Shown here piece by piece: positions 34,332 to 44,611 of a DNA stretch of 64,000 nucleotides (the first letter of the stretch is position 1; every line of letters begins with the position of its first letter). The stretch is taken from the NCBI RefSeq assembly GCF_001641265.1, contig NW_020167530.1, positions 806,001 through 870,000 on the forward strand. The letters run 5' to 3'. The translations under genes and the position numbers were made by a program. The DNA comes from Pseudogymnoascus destructans. Lineage: Eukaryota > Ascomycota > Leotiomycetes > Thelebolales > Thelebolaceae. A model generated the notes under the pieces. It ran no database searches, had not been told where the DNA came from, and saw only the letters and a program-made list of their open reading frames with translations.

Positions 34332-35174
34332 CTTCTCTCCTGGGCGAGGCCTCCTCGATCTTCGCCGCCACCGCCAGGTCTATGTGCCGCACGTGATATT
34401 CGTTCTGTGGCGGGCGGGACTCCCTGTGATCTGTCTAATGTGATGTGGCTGAGAGGTGTAGGTGTGTGTATGGTACGGCAATACTAAGCTGCAGGGAGAT
34501 GCGAGATGAAGAAGTTCTCTTGATGGCAATATTGATATATTATGTACGTCGTATGTATTTCGTGCCTTGCGACTCGACCTTCGATCTCTTGAAACTCTGC
34601 TTGGGTGGTTCCATAAGCGGCTAGTCAACGCCAAACCTTAAGTTATTTAGCGCGATTAGCCCTCCCGTTGTTTCTTTAGGAGCCGAGTGAACTGTCCCCT
34701 TTTGACTCTGGCAATTCTTAGGACGTTCCACTTAGCTAGTTACTGAAGACTTCAACTAAAGGAAGAAATTCTACAAGCTTTTATTATAGACATAAATTCT
34801 CAGCTGTGCAAAGTCCCTCTTCGGAGTTATGGGCGGCAAGAGTGGGAGTGGTAGATTGAAGCCTTGAAATATAGGCTTGCATAATTTTGAGGACTGTTCA
34901 CTCGGTTTTCCCCGCCCTTGCCATCGGCAAGGCTGATGAATCCCGCAAATCGTCCGATTAACTAAAACTTACCTTGCGTACCTCACTTGTTGTCCCACTC
35001 ACGGTCGTCACTTCCTTCTCTTCACCATCAACTCCCATCGCCGGCAGTCGCGACCGGAGTGAATCTATACAAACTCCTCCTAAAGACTTTGATTTAAGGT
35101 AAGCCCCCCCACGTATCCCCCCACTCCCACTGTTCACAGAGACCTCTTGAGTGCCTTATCGGTATTAACACATT
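34332..35174. promoter_or_regulatory. Shared promoter, hos2 (-) / ING gene (+)
   Basis: An 843-bp divergent region. CACGTG at 34390-34395 lies 59 bp upstream of hos2, in the same 11-mer (CACGTGATATT) found between cwh8 and Ran. A GTAAGC at 35099 might start a short leader intron of the ING gene, but the acceptor is weak. Confidence 0.45.
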
Positions 35175-36458
35175 ATGCCTAGAGACGATCTTTCGATCAA
35201 CGCCCACTTCGACAACATGCCGCCAGGGCTTGGGCAAGAGCAAAATGACCCGATGACCGTCCTCGACGACTTTGTTAACCGCGCGTCCAACCTTCCCGCC
35301 GAGCTTCAGTTTTTGCAAGAGGAGACAGCCGATAAGGATCGCCAGATTCAACTGTGCATGGATGTAATCAATAGTCGCGATGCGAGCATTCAGAAATGGA
35401 TAAGAACCAATGGAAGCCTTACACCAAATCCGAAAGAGGCTGTCCTTCGAAAGCAGATACTCGAAAACTACGATAAAGCCCAGATATTACAGGAAGAGAA
35501 ATGCGCGCTGGCATTAAAAACACAACAGACACTTGATAGGCACATCCGAAATTTTGACTTGCAGATCTTGTCGCTGCAGGAAAGAGGAGAGTTTCCAGCG
35601 GACTCTGATATGCCGTCACTTCTCCGCCCGCCCGCTGAGCCACCTGTGAATCATCCAAGTCTGAACACAGCTTCGCTGGCTCAAGCCCAGCTGCCTCCGC
35701 CGTCTGCCAACAGTGGACCGTCTCGTCCGACGACCCAACCACTTGGCGCACAAAGGGTAGGCTCGGCGCAAATTCAGGCCCAGCAAGGGATTTCGCACAT
35801 ATCTTCCTCTGCACCTGCAACTCCAGCAGCTGCTCTTCTTCTCCAGAGGCAGTCACGGGAGTCGTCAGCTGGTGCTGCGAACAAGCGCCAGCGAACCACA
35901 GGCGGGTTAGGCACTCTCCCAGCAAATTCAAGCGGGCTGGCTCGGCATGCGTCGACAGGTCCTGGAACGCCAAAGGCCGGGACTCCATCGGCAACAAGGG
36001 CTGGTAGTGTTGGCCCTCGAGGAGGGCCGAAGGCACCTACGGTTGGGAAAAAGGTTGCCCCTCATAAGCAAGGTATTGCACCACATAAACCAAAACCTGG
36101 AAAGTCGGGGCTCAGTCGCGTTAAGCGCACTGGCAATAAGAACTCCCCGTCTTCCACAAATGATAGCGAGCTGAGTGATGCCGAAACAGGTTCGTTGGCA
36201 GACGAGGACGACGTTGCCACACCGCCTCCTGTGAAGAAGCACCAGGGTGCCGACGAGGAGATGTTTGAAGGTGAAGAAGATGAAGGCAGCGATGACAAAA
36301 AGTACTGTCTTTGCCAGAAGGTTAGCTTTGGCGATATGGTGGCATGCGACAACGACGAATGTCCTTTCGAATGGTTCCATTGGCCGTGTGTCGGTTTAAA
36401 GAGTGAGCCGGTTGGGACGTGGATATGTCCAGTATGCACAAAAAACAATAAAAAGTAG
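35175..36458 (+). CDS. ING family chromatin reader (PHD finger; Pho23/Yng2 type)
   Basis: Single exon, 427 aa. The N-terminal ING helical domain (about 20-145) contains TVLDDFVNRASNLPAELQFL and DKDRQIQLCMDVINSRDASI. A long Ala/Pro/Ser/Gly-rich linker with basic stretches follows (VGKKVAPHKQGIAPHKPK). The C-terminal PHD finger (about 376-424) has all ligands: YCLCQKVSFGDMVACDNDEC, EWFHWPCVGL, WICPVC. ING proteins bind H3K4me3 through the PHD and anchor histone acetyltransferase or deacetylase complexes. Family members are Yng1 (NuA3), Yng2 (NuA4) and Pho23 (Rpd3L); I cannot tell which from sequence alone. Confidence 0.9.
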   Translation: MPRDDLSINAHFDNMPPGLGQEQNDPMTVLDDFVNRASNLPAELQFLQEETADKDRQIQLCMDVINSRDASIQKWIRTNGSLTPNPKEAVLRKQILENYDKAQILQEEKCALALKTQQTLDRHIRNFDLQILSLQERGEFPADSDMPSLLRPPAEPPVNHPSLNTASLAQAQLPPPSANSGPSRPTTQPLGAQRVGSAQIQAQQGISHISSSAPATPAAALLLQRQSRESSAGAANKRQRTTGGLGTLPANSSGLARHASTGPGTPKAGTPSATRAGSVGPRGGPKAPTVGKKVAPHKQGIAPHKPKPGKSGLSRVKRTGNKNSPSSTNDSELSDAETGSLADEDDVATPPPVKKHQGADEEMFEGEEDEGSDDKKYCLCQKVSFGDMVACDNDECPFEWFHWPCVGLKSEPVGTWICPVCTKNNKK

Positions 36459-36915
36459 GCATCGGCGTTCTAAATAATGGTATGAAGGGATATTTGGTAG
36501 GGACGGAGCCTGGCGTTCGTTTTAGGTTATCTGATAATCTCATGATAATGGGTGGGTAAAGGAGTATTACAAGTAAACAATAGAACTACTTTTGTAGGGA
36601 CAAAGAGCCCGACTTTGACACAGTTGACCTACGCAAATAAGATGCAACTCTTGCTGAGTAACTGTGTTCCTCCTCGCATATCATCTGCTTGTGGACGAGG
36701 GAAAGTGGGCTGAACCTGACAAGGCTGAGCGCACGCGACACACCGCCTGCCTATCCTGTCCAGGTCGAACGGAGAAATCACCCATTCTTAGAGCTTCGCG
36801 ACAGCCCCATCCCAACCAACCTCATCACTATATCACTCCGGCTCACGAGATTCTGCCGTACACCACCATTTCACCAAAAGAATCGTATTGCAATAGATGA
36901 ACCTCATCCGCAGCG
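36459..36915. promoter_or_regulatory. Intergenic, ING gene to FAR1-FolB gene
   Basis: 457 bp holding the ING 3' UTR and the next promoter. No gene is supported; the ORFs here look like chance. Confidence 0.5.
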
Positions 36916-38986
36916 ATGTCCGAGTCTGATTCGCAATCCTCGTCGCCATCTCCCTCAACCGCGACACCTGTGGTCTCCACGAACAATAATAATAACTTTG
37001 GCGGGAACCACATGTCACCGGTTCTCCTCTCGCTGCCAGCCACGATAATATATAACTCGGAAGATGAGCTCTTTGATGCCATACAAACTCATGCCAGGAG
37101 TACTGGCCAGTGCTTTGTTAAGCTGAGAAGCACCACTCATAATGACCGTAAAACTGTCACGTACGCATGCGACAGGTGTAAAAAGCCCAAGCCAGCGCAA
37201 CCCAATCAAGACGAATCCACACCCCAGAGGAAACGCAAGGACATGAGCCATCGAACAGACTGCCAATTCTCGTTTTTGGGGGTCCAATTGAAGGACAATG
37301 CCGGCTGGGAGGTTCGATATCGGCCCTCCGAGTTCTATGGAACACATAACCACCCGCCGAGCGATTCAACGTCGGCGCATTCTGGACATCGCCGGCTAAA
37401 CCAAGAGGCGATGCAAAAAGTCCGCGAGCTTCAAGTTAATGGTATGGTGTATTGCGTCGCGACTCACTAGTAGAGATTCTAATTATGTTTTGCAGGTGTT
37501 CATCCACGCCAGGCTGTAACCATTTTACGGCAAACTCTTAATCCTGATCTATTGCCTCACGATATATACAACATCTACTCATCGCTCAAACGCGCGCAAG
37601 TGACAGAAGATGGCACGGTCATCCCTCCCGCCAGGAAACGGCGATCTGACGCCAAAGCCCTTGTAGCTGGCGGGGAACAACAAACTCCAATACGGCCCGT
37701 TGGAAGAGGACAGCAGGGCAATAGCGCGATGGGACGAAATGGCCCTGGCCGTGCGCAGCTCCTAACTAGCCCTCTCAGTGCTACAAAATACCGAGAGATA
37801 ATGATCGCATCGGGCTACTCAAGCAACCACTCTGTAATTGAAGTGCGAAATCTTGCCAGCAACGCCCTTGTTGGAACAGATATCTGGGGCGGAAAGGACC
37901 CAAAAGGTCGATGCAACAGGTTTCAGCCAATGCTACTCTCTGCGAAGATATCGTTGCGCAACAGATTCGATTATGCAGCGCAAAACGACAGACTTGATGA
38001 CGGAACTGTCAACTATAGCACGCTGAGTAAGACAATATTGAAAGTCTTGTCAAGTCGCGGGGCAAACAGAGACGATCCAGGACCCCTCGCAGGTTGGCCT
38101 GGGTTGGAAATTGATTGGAATGTAGCTGATCTTATAAACTGGATTTTCGTATATCTCACCGGACGACGCGCCAACGGTAGCGTCCCAGATGCAGCACTCG
38201 CACACTCATATATCAGAGGAGGATGCCCGTGTCTTGTGGATGGGCCCCTGTATGAGCATCCCCTCTTGAGCATGGACACCCTACAAGAAATGGAAATGAC
38301 CTTGCGACTGCCAAAGGGTACTCTCCTGAGCGAAGGCGTTAGCCTCACCATCACTGCGGGATATCTCCCTGGCAATCGAGTTAACCAGTCTGCGCCATAC
38401 TCCGCAGTTTTGAAGCTCGAGAATATCAAGATTCCCACTTTGATCGGCTTAAATCCAAACGAGCGACTAGCCAAGCAAATGGTCATTGCCACTGTTGAAA
38501 TCGACCCATATGTTGTTGTGGGCCAAGATCACTATAATGAACTGGAACAGATTGTGGTGAAGGTATATAATTTGATTTTGATGGTTATTTCTCATGCTAA
38601 CGGTTTACCAGTCTATTGAGGAATCCGCTTTCGAGACTCTTGAATCATTGGCAGCACATCTCGTCAACCGGATTATCAAGCACTTCATCTTCCCATACAC
38701 AACACGAGAGCCTTTCAGCGATGTCAGAGTCTCACTTGTTAAACCTAGCGCAACAACGTTTGCAGAGGCTCCAATTGTGACCGTCAGCCGAAGTTCAAAT
38801 CCTGCGATCGACACCACTTCCAAGACCCTTTGGGAGGAATGGCTCTCGTGGAACACAGGCGTTGAGTCGAGGGTCCCTTTTCCGTATCAAGGCAGGCTTG
38901 ATAGCTGGATTTTAGATAACTTCCCGGGCGATAGCAGCGGTGCCCAGGCCGGAGATCATCCGGGAGACCATCAGATGCAGGGATGA
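36916..38986 (+). CDS. FAR1/MULE-type zinc-finger domain fused to tandem FolB-like (dihydroneopterin aldolase fold) domains
   Basis: Exons 36916-37441, 37496-38562 and 38612-38986 give 655 aa. Residues 45-210 are a FAR1-type DNA-binding region: YNSEDELFDAIQTHARSTGQ, a CDRCKKPK knuckle, TDCQFSF and THNHPPSD, then GVHPRQAVTILRQTLNPDLL. From about residue 285 the same frame holds two FolB-fold segments. The first (about 295-475) has VRNLASNALVGTDIWGGK and TVNYSTLSKTIL. The second (about 490-620) has IPTLIGLNPNERLAKQ, EESAFETLESLAAHL and VSLVKPSATTFAEAPI, with the Glu and Lys expected in aldolases. The join lies inside a long exon with no stop, and the gap is too short for a promoter. Function is unknown. 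Confidence 0.75.
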
Positions 38987-39453
38987 GCCGAAATGATTCT
39001 GCAGTAGATGCTACTCGCGGAGAGCCAGATCCATATCATGTGCAGGCTGGGACATAACAGTACCGGTCTCGCTGGTAACAGATTACTACTATTAAACGGA
39101 GGCGAGATGCCAAAGAAGCATAAACAACAGATGACCGGTTTCCACTAGGGCAACGGTGGGTCATATACGGCATTATATTAGAAGGCTGACGTTGGACAGT
39201 CGTGGAAGTCCAAAGGCTGGTCAGGGAATGGTATTATTATGCGAGATCTTACATACTTTTGCATTTGGAGTGGGATTCTGCTTCTATATTATTTAGTTTT
39301 AGGCCACAGTAGCAGAATGGTCAAAAGTTGCTTCCATCATCCATAGCGAAGGAGTCTAATCTATTGCTCTTTCGGCATCCATCCCAATGCCAATCTATGC
39401 ACATCATCTATGATTAAACACATTATCTTTCGCGATCGCTCTCTTCGAGGCCA
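38987..39453. other. Intergenic, convergent 3' ends
   Basis: Two 3' UTRs between the FAR1-FolB gene and the minus-strand DUF3605 gene. No gene is seen. Confidence 0.55.
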
Positions 39454-40219
39454 TTAGACCGTCTGTGATATTGGCACATCTCCGTCTGTGATCCTGTCCA
39501 GGAACATCTGGTCTGCATTGAATAGCATGACATGGAAATGCTCCACGGAGTGCACGCTTTTAAGGCTAGCCCAGTTTCTAAACCATATAACCTATCTGAA
39601 GGTTAGTATCACCTAATAGTTGATCCCACAGCAAGTCCCTAATTCATTTATTTCATCAAACGACGAGTGCATGAGAATGACTCACATTATCGTTTCCACA
39701 ATGAACTCTAAACGTCTTCTCAACGTAATCATCGATTTGCTTCCTCTGTCTATCCGTCAGATCCCCCCCCATCTTGGGATCTTCTTCTAATGAAAACTTC
39801 GTCCACACAACAAGATGAGAAATGCGTTCATCGATGCCATACGGCCAATCATTCCACTTGATAGACAGATCCGAGTCCTTCTCGAACGGCTTTCCATCTG
39901 TCACAATGGAGTGTGTCCAATGCAGCTTCTCCCCCAGCACAAAGTTCATGACGCTGCCGTACTTCATCTTAATCTCATAATTGAAAGCAAAGTATCGCCG
40001 GAGCTCGATAGGCGTGCGTTGGAGGACGTCGAGACGATTCTGGGATATATGTCCTTGTAGCTCAGGCCAAGTCATGCGTTGATACTCCGAGGTGCCAAGG
40101 ATCTCTAGATCCTTGCCACGCGCGTTCAGTAAGAATGGAGGGCATTCTTCCTCCCGTTCCTCCGGAGGGACATTGACTTGCCAGAAGGGCAGGGTAGATG
40201 CCTCAGCCAGGCTACCCAT
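39454..40219 (-). CDS. DUF3605 protein, GIG1/N-acetylglucosamine-induced type
   Basis: Exons (minus) 40219-39686 and 39591-39454 give 223 aa. The 94-bp intron has GTGAGT and TAG; splicing gives HCGNDNVIWFRNWASLKSVHSVEHFHVML, the usual C-terminus, while reading through stops within ten codons. Family blocks: TWPELQGHISQNRLDVLQRT, YGSVMNFVL, IKWNDWPYGIDERISHLVVW. The related Candida Gig1 is induced by N-acetylglucosamine; the biochemical role is not known. Three GATAAG sites lie about 650 bp upstream in the promoter shared with pib1. Confidence 0.88.
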
Positions 40220-41395
40220 TGAAGGCGATATGAGTCGGATAGACGGAATAGAAGTACCGTGAGATAACTAGAATCCCAAGAGCGAGGGTTCTATGGCCAG
40301 AATAAAGAGTGTTATGAGCTGAAGTATTGGGTGCCTTTGACTGTCCCCGTCCTCACACCTTATAACATAAGCACCAACCCTTTGTCTTGCGGATATAAGC
40401 TTTTGATATGGAAGATCGTTATGAACGTGGCTGTTGGATCAGATGTAAAGAAGTGCTCAGAAACTTAAAAATAACGACACACCTGTAACTGTATACGAGA
40501 AACGAGAGTTGCTCAGAAGATGACAAAAAAAATGGGAAGAAAGGCAGGATGTCAACGGATGTCAAGGTAACGTTCCGTTTCCACTGTCATCAAACTTCGC
40601 CACAAACTCGGGCCTTTCCGTGTGCACCTTTAGCGTCAGTACAAGACATTCACCGCCCAAACGGAAAATCATAGGAGTCAGTGCCTAGAAGACATTTCGT
40701 TTTATTCAAAGTCAAAAGGTCTCACACGTTCTATCTTTATTGGCCAGAAGAATAACATGTCCACGTGACGGATGTGAAGACATTGGCATTATTCAGGAAC
40801 TTGTAAAGTTTCAGTAGCCGTACCTTTGTGAGCGAGACCTTAGCGTTTGATAAGGTTTGATAAGGCTACGATAAGGCCCAAACGTCAGCCGAAGCCTCGC
40901 TCCCTTGGCGGGTAGCCACACGACATCCTACAATATTTGGCGCCATAGTTCGAGATATTCGTAAATGCCTTGTGATATGTTGATGAATATTCTATTATCT
41001 GTCGTTAAATCTTATAACGATAAGGAGATAGCCGTCGAAAGGCTTGCAGGAGACGACCAGAGACCGTGCTCGTAGTGGGGCGTCTAAATCCTCGGATTAC
41101 ACCACAATCGCCAGAATCTCAAACCAACTAGGGGTCTATGGGGATTCATTTATGTAATCCAGCTATTTAGGCTTTGTTGAAGTACTTTCTTCCCACTGCT
41201 ATCTATCCTATGAAGCTGCCGGCTAACACTGTGGCTGCCTACAGCATTACGAGGGAGCCGAACTCCATTAAAGCCGACCTCGAACGGTACTTAATAGTGT
41301 TACTCAGTGGCGCTGAGGGTCCGCCGAGAATACTGCATATCACAAGCTTTTCTAAAGAAACACGACAATAGGGAAGGCGAGCTCCCTGGGTCCTA
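40220..41395. promoter_or_regulatory. Shared promoter, DUF3605 gene (-) / pib1 (+), with GATA cluster
   Basis: 1.2 kb between divergent starts. GATAAG occurs at 40849-40854, 40859-40864 and 40870-40875, with a further copy at 41019-41024; HGATAR sites are bound by AreA/NIT2-type GATA factors. An E-box CACGTG lies at 40762-40767. No gene is supported. Confidence 0.5.
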
Positions 41396-43819
41396 ATGAC
41401 TAGCGAAGCGGAGCTGCGAGCCCGCTTTCAAACCAGCAGGTTTAGGGAGATTGGACTGCAGGTGTCGGCGACACAGGCCGACGAAGGCTCAGCCGACCCG
41501 CCCCAAGCACCGATTATCGATACTGCCGAACCAAATATCTTGGGAGAGGAGGAGCCGAGGGGCCTGATGGCGAATGAGGAAGATCCAGTGGCTGCCAATA
41601 CAGACATTGAGCCTATACGGAGGGACGAGGAAGACCCAGCGATTGCTAGTGCAGATACCGAACCTATAAGAGCAGATATTGAACCTGCCAATATATCAGA
41701 TATACAAAGCGATGATGGCCCCGCCTTGCAGAGGCTAAGCCTCGCAGATGAAAGCTTGGGCATCCAAGCCGACCCAACACCCCCCGCAAGCCAGCCATCG
41801 ACTTCGAATGTGCCATCATTAACACCGTCGTTAAGCAATCAGGAGGCGGTACAGGGCCAAACTGTGACCGACGATGATGCAGGGAATGGCGTACCAAGCA
41901 GTCATGCGACTCCGGTGGAACCCGGCATTTTATCATTACCCCTGGATCAGGGCGGCGACATTCCTGCACAACCGCCCACATCCGCCGAAGCGGAGACCCT
42001 AGAGACGGAAGACATAGGGGGTTCGGTCACTGCTGAAAATATTGATAATGGCCAGTCAGATGGAACAACTTGCTCCACCAGGAACCTTCGAGATGTGCAA
42101 AGGAGCGAGTCTGATTCGGAGCAAGGAAGGCCATTAACTAGTCAGCGAGATGAACATGATGTAGTAGCAAGCACACCAGAACATGATATAGTAACAAGCA
42201 CAGCAGACACGGATGGCGATGAAGCTACAGCTAATACTGTCGGTCCCCCACGATGGCAGCCTGATGCGGAGGTAACATACTGCCCTATTTGTCGAACACA
42301 ATTCAGCTTTTTTATCAGAAAGCACCATTGCAGGCAAGTACTCCTAACAGGTTGGGGGAGAAGTTAAGACGTACTAATTCAGACTAGGAAATGCGGAAGA
42401 GTTGTTTGTGCTAATTGTTCGCCTCATCGCATAACGATCCCGTACCAATTTATAGTCCAGCCACCTGTATCTGGACCAGCAACAACACTTCCTATAGCGC
42501 CACTGGCGGGTCGTGATATAGATCACCTCCCACAGTTTGGGGGCACGAAAGTCCGGTTATGCAACCCCTGTGTCCCGGATCCAAATACATTGCCACCACA
42601 GCCTCAGCGTACCGCAGCTGATGAACGGTGGAGAGATGCACCACCAACATACTACCTGAGTTCCAACAGCCGCCCGTATTCATTTGGTGAGCAGGACATG
42701 GAAAATCTCGAACGCCAAGCAAGTGCAGCTTCTGTAAGATCTCGTGCCGTCAGCTCAACAGGCGCTACTCACCGTCACCAGCGCCAGCTATCACAAAGTC
42801 TCTACCCACCAAGATCTAGCAGCCAGGTGAGTTTAGTCCATAGTTAACATCACTATTAACTCGGTATTAACTCAATTCCCTTTTAGACTTCATACCTCGG
42901 CGGATCTTCATATACTGGGCCCCACCACTTGAACCAAGGACCCTCGTCATATCAACGTCGCTATCCAAATCGAAATCTCCCCCCCGGGCCCCGCCATCAG
43001 AGCCACCAAAGCCTATCAATGTCTTCCACAGGATCTCCCAGCAACGCCCAGCCACACTACCGCTCACTACTCGACCCATTCTTCCCCCAGCAGCCCCAAC
43101 CCTCAAGCTCCGGAGTCGACACATCCCGACCATTACCTCCAATACCTCGCATCCGCGAAGAAGACGAATGCCCCGTCTGCCACTGCGAACTACCCTCTCG
43201 CACCCTCCTAGACTTCGAGTCCCTGCGCTCAAACCACGTCACTGAGTGCATCGAGGACCAAATCGCAATCCACAGCGGCCGTCCACGCCAGCAGTCCCCC
43301 GCGAGCGTTCCAGCGAGACATGAACGTCCATCAAACACGACTATGGTTTCAAGCATATCATCACCTCCAGAGGTCCGCTCGAACTCTCCCAACTCAGCTA
43401 TCTCATCTGCGTCGTCTCAGGGCGATCTCAATCTCGCTCAGGCTATCAACTTGCAGCCGCCTGCTCTTGATATATCATCTTTCCCCAACACCCCAGAAGG
43501 CCGAACGGCGTTCCGCGAAGCGCAGCACGCGGCTGTGGTCCTTGGACATACGCGCTCGTCATCCCACTCGCCTTTCGCTCATCCATCTTCCTCCTTCTCA
43601 CCCGAGCCGCGGCGGACGGGGATGTTCCCGTATAAAGCTACGGAAAAAGACTGCGTAGACGACGCAGAGTGCACGATCTGTCTCGACGAGTTCGAAGTCG
43701 GAGTGCAGATGGCGCGGTTGGAGTGTCTGTGCCGCTTCCACGAGAAGTGTATTAGGAGTTGGTGGGAGGGGAAGCCGGGGAGGTGTCCGGTGCATGGGCA
43801 TTGTGCGTGGGGGTTGTGA
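41396..43819 (+). CDS. pib1: FYVE and RING E3 ubiquitin ligase, Pib1-like
   Basis: Exons 41396-42333, 42388-42826 and 42887-43819 give 769 aa. The first 290 residues are acidic and disordered with short repeats (DIEPIRRDEEDPAIA, DTEPIRADIEPA). The FYVE finger follows (about 298-385) with TYCPICRTQF, RKHHCRKCGRVVCANCS and VRLCNPC, which binds PI3P on endosomes. The C-terminal RING (about 716-763) reads CTICLDEF, CLCRFHEKC, GRCPVHGH, with His in the last ligand position. A further CPVC-H pair sits near EDECPVCHCEL. Yeast Pib1 is an endosomal and vacuolar E3. Intron 1 is a GC-AG intron (donor AG-GCAAGT) cutting the Arg codon of RKHHCR. Confidence 0.9.
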
Positions 43820-44611
43820 AGGATGGGTGGGTGTTTGATTTTTTTGAGATATGTGGAGTTGCAGCGCCTGGCGCGGTGTTATAACAGTTTGAAATTGGGG
43901 GTTAAGGGGGCGTTTAGCGTAGCGTGTGGGCTGGGATATATCATTTAGCTTGTTATGTGTTTGGTTTCCGGACTGTTAAATTACCTCGCTCCTGGAGTAG
44001 CTTCTGACAAATTCGGCGCGAAATTTACCCCTTGATTACAGTGATGTACATGCCCCGAAAATCACGATCTACATCCTAGTTTCTGGTATTAAGGATAGAG
44101 TGTTGAGTGTCTAGACAATATATGGCTAATATATATGGAACAATAGAAACCCGCCCCTTTGCTTTAGAAATAACCGTATTCATAGCTATCAAAGACTATA
44201 GAGCATAATTAAGGCAAGGCTATTAACCTCGTCATCCATTCATATTGTTTTTTCCTCTCTGTCCTATATTAAGTAGCCCCCAAAGCCGTTCAATCATGTC
44301 TTCAATCAACGAGGCGCCTCGTCTATTATTTGCTTCGCGCCCCCCCATTCTCCCCCTTTCAAGCACAATTGTCCGTCTTTCTTCCCGGCGTCGCGCCATA
44401 TTCGCATGCAAGCGCCCCCGATGAATGCCATCTCGCACAAAAACCTTTCCTGCACTTTGCAAACCCCAAAAAAGCTCCCCCACCTAGCGCCAATGACACT
44501 TGCCCCTCCCAACCCGCCATGAAAGAATTACCCCAAACGAAGCCCTAATCGAGCCTCAGAAGTCGGGAAAAGTCTGCTCCTTGGAGCTGCACTGTTTTCG
44601 CTACACTTCCC
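43820..44611. other. Intergenic, convergent 3' ends
   Basis: Two 3' UTRs between pib1 and skt5. AT-rich in the middle. No supported gene. Confidence 0.55.
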
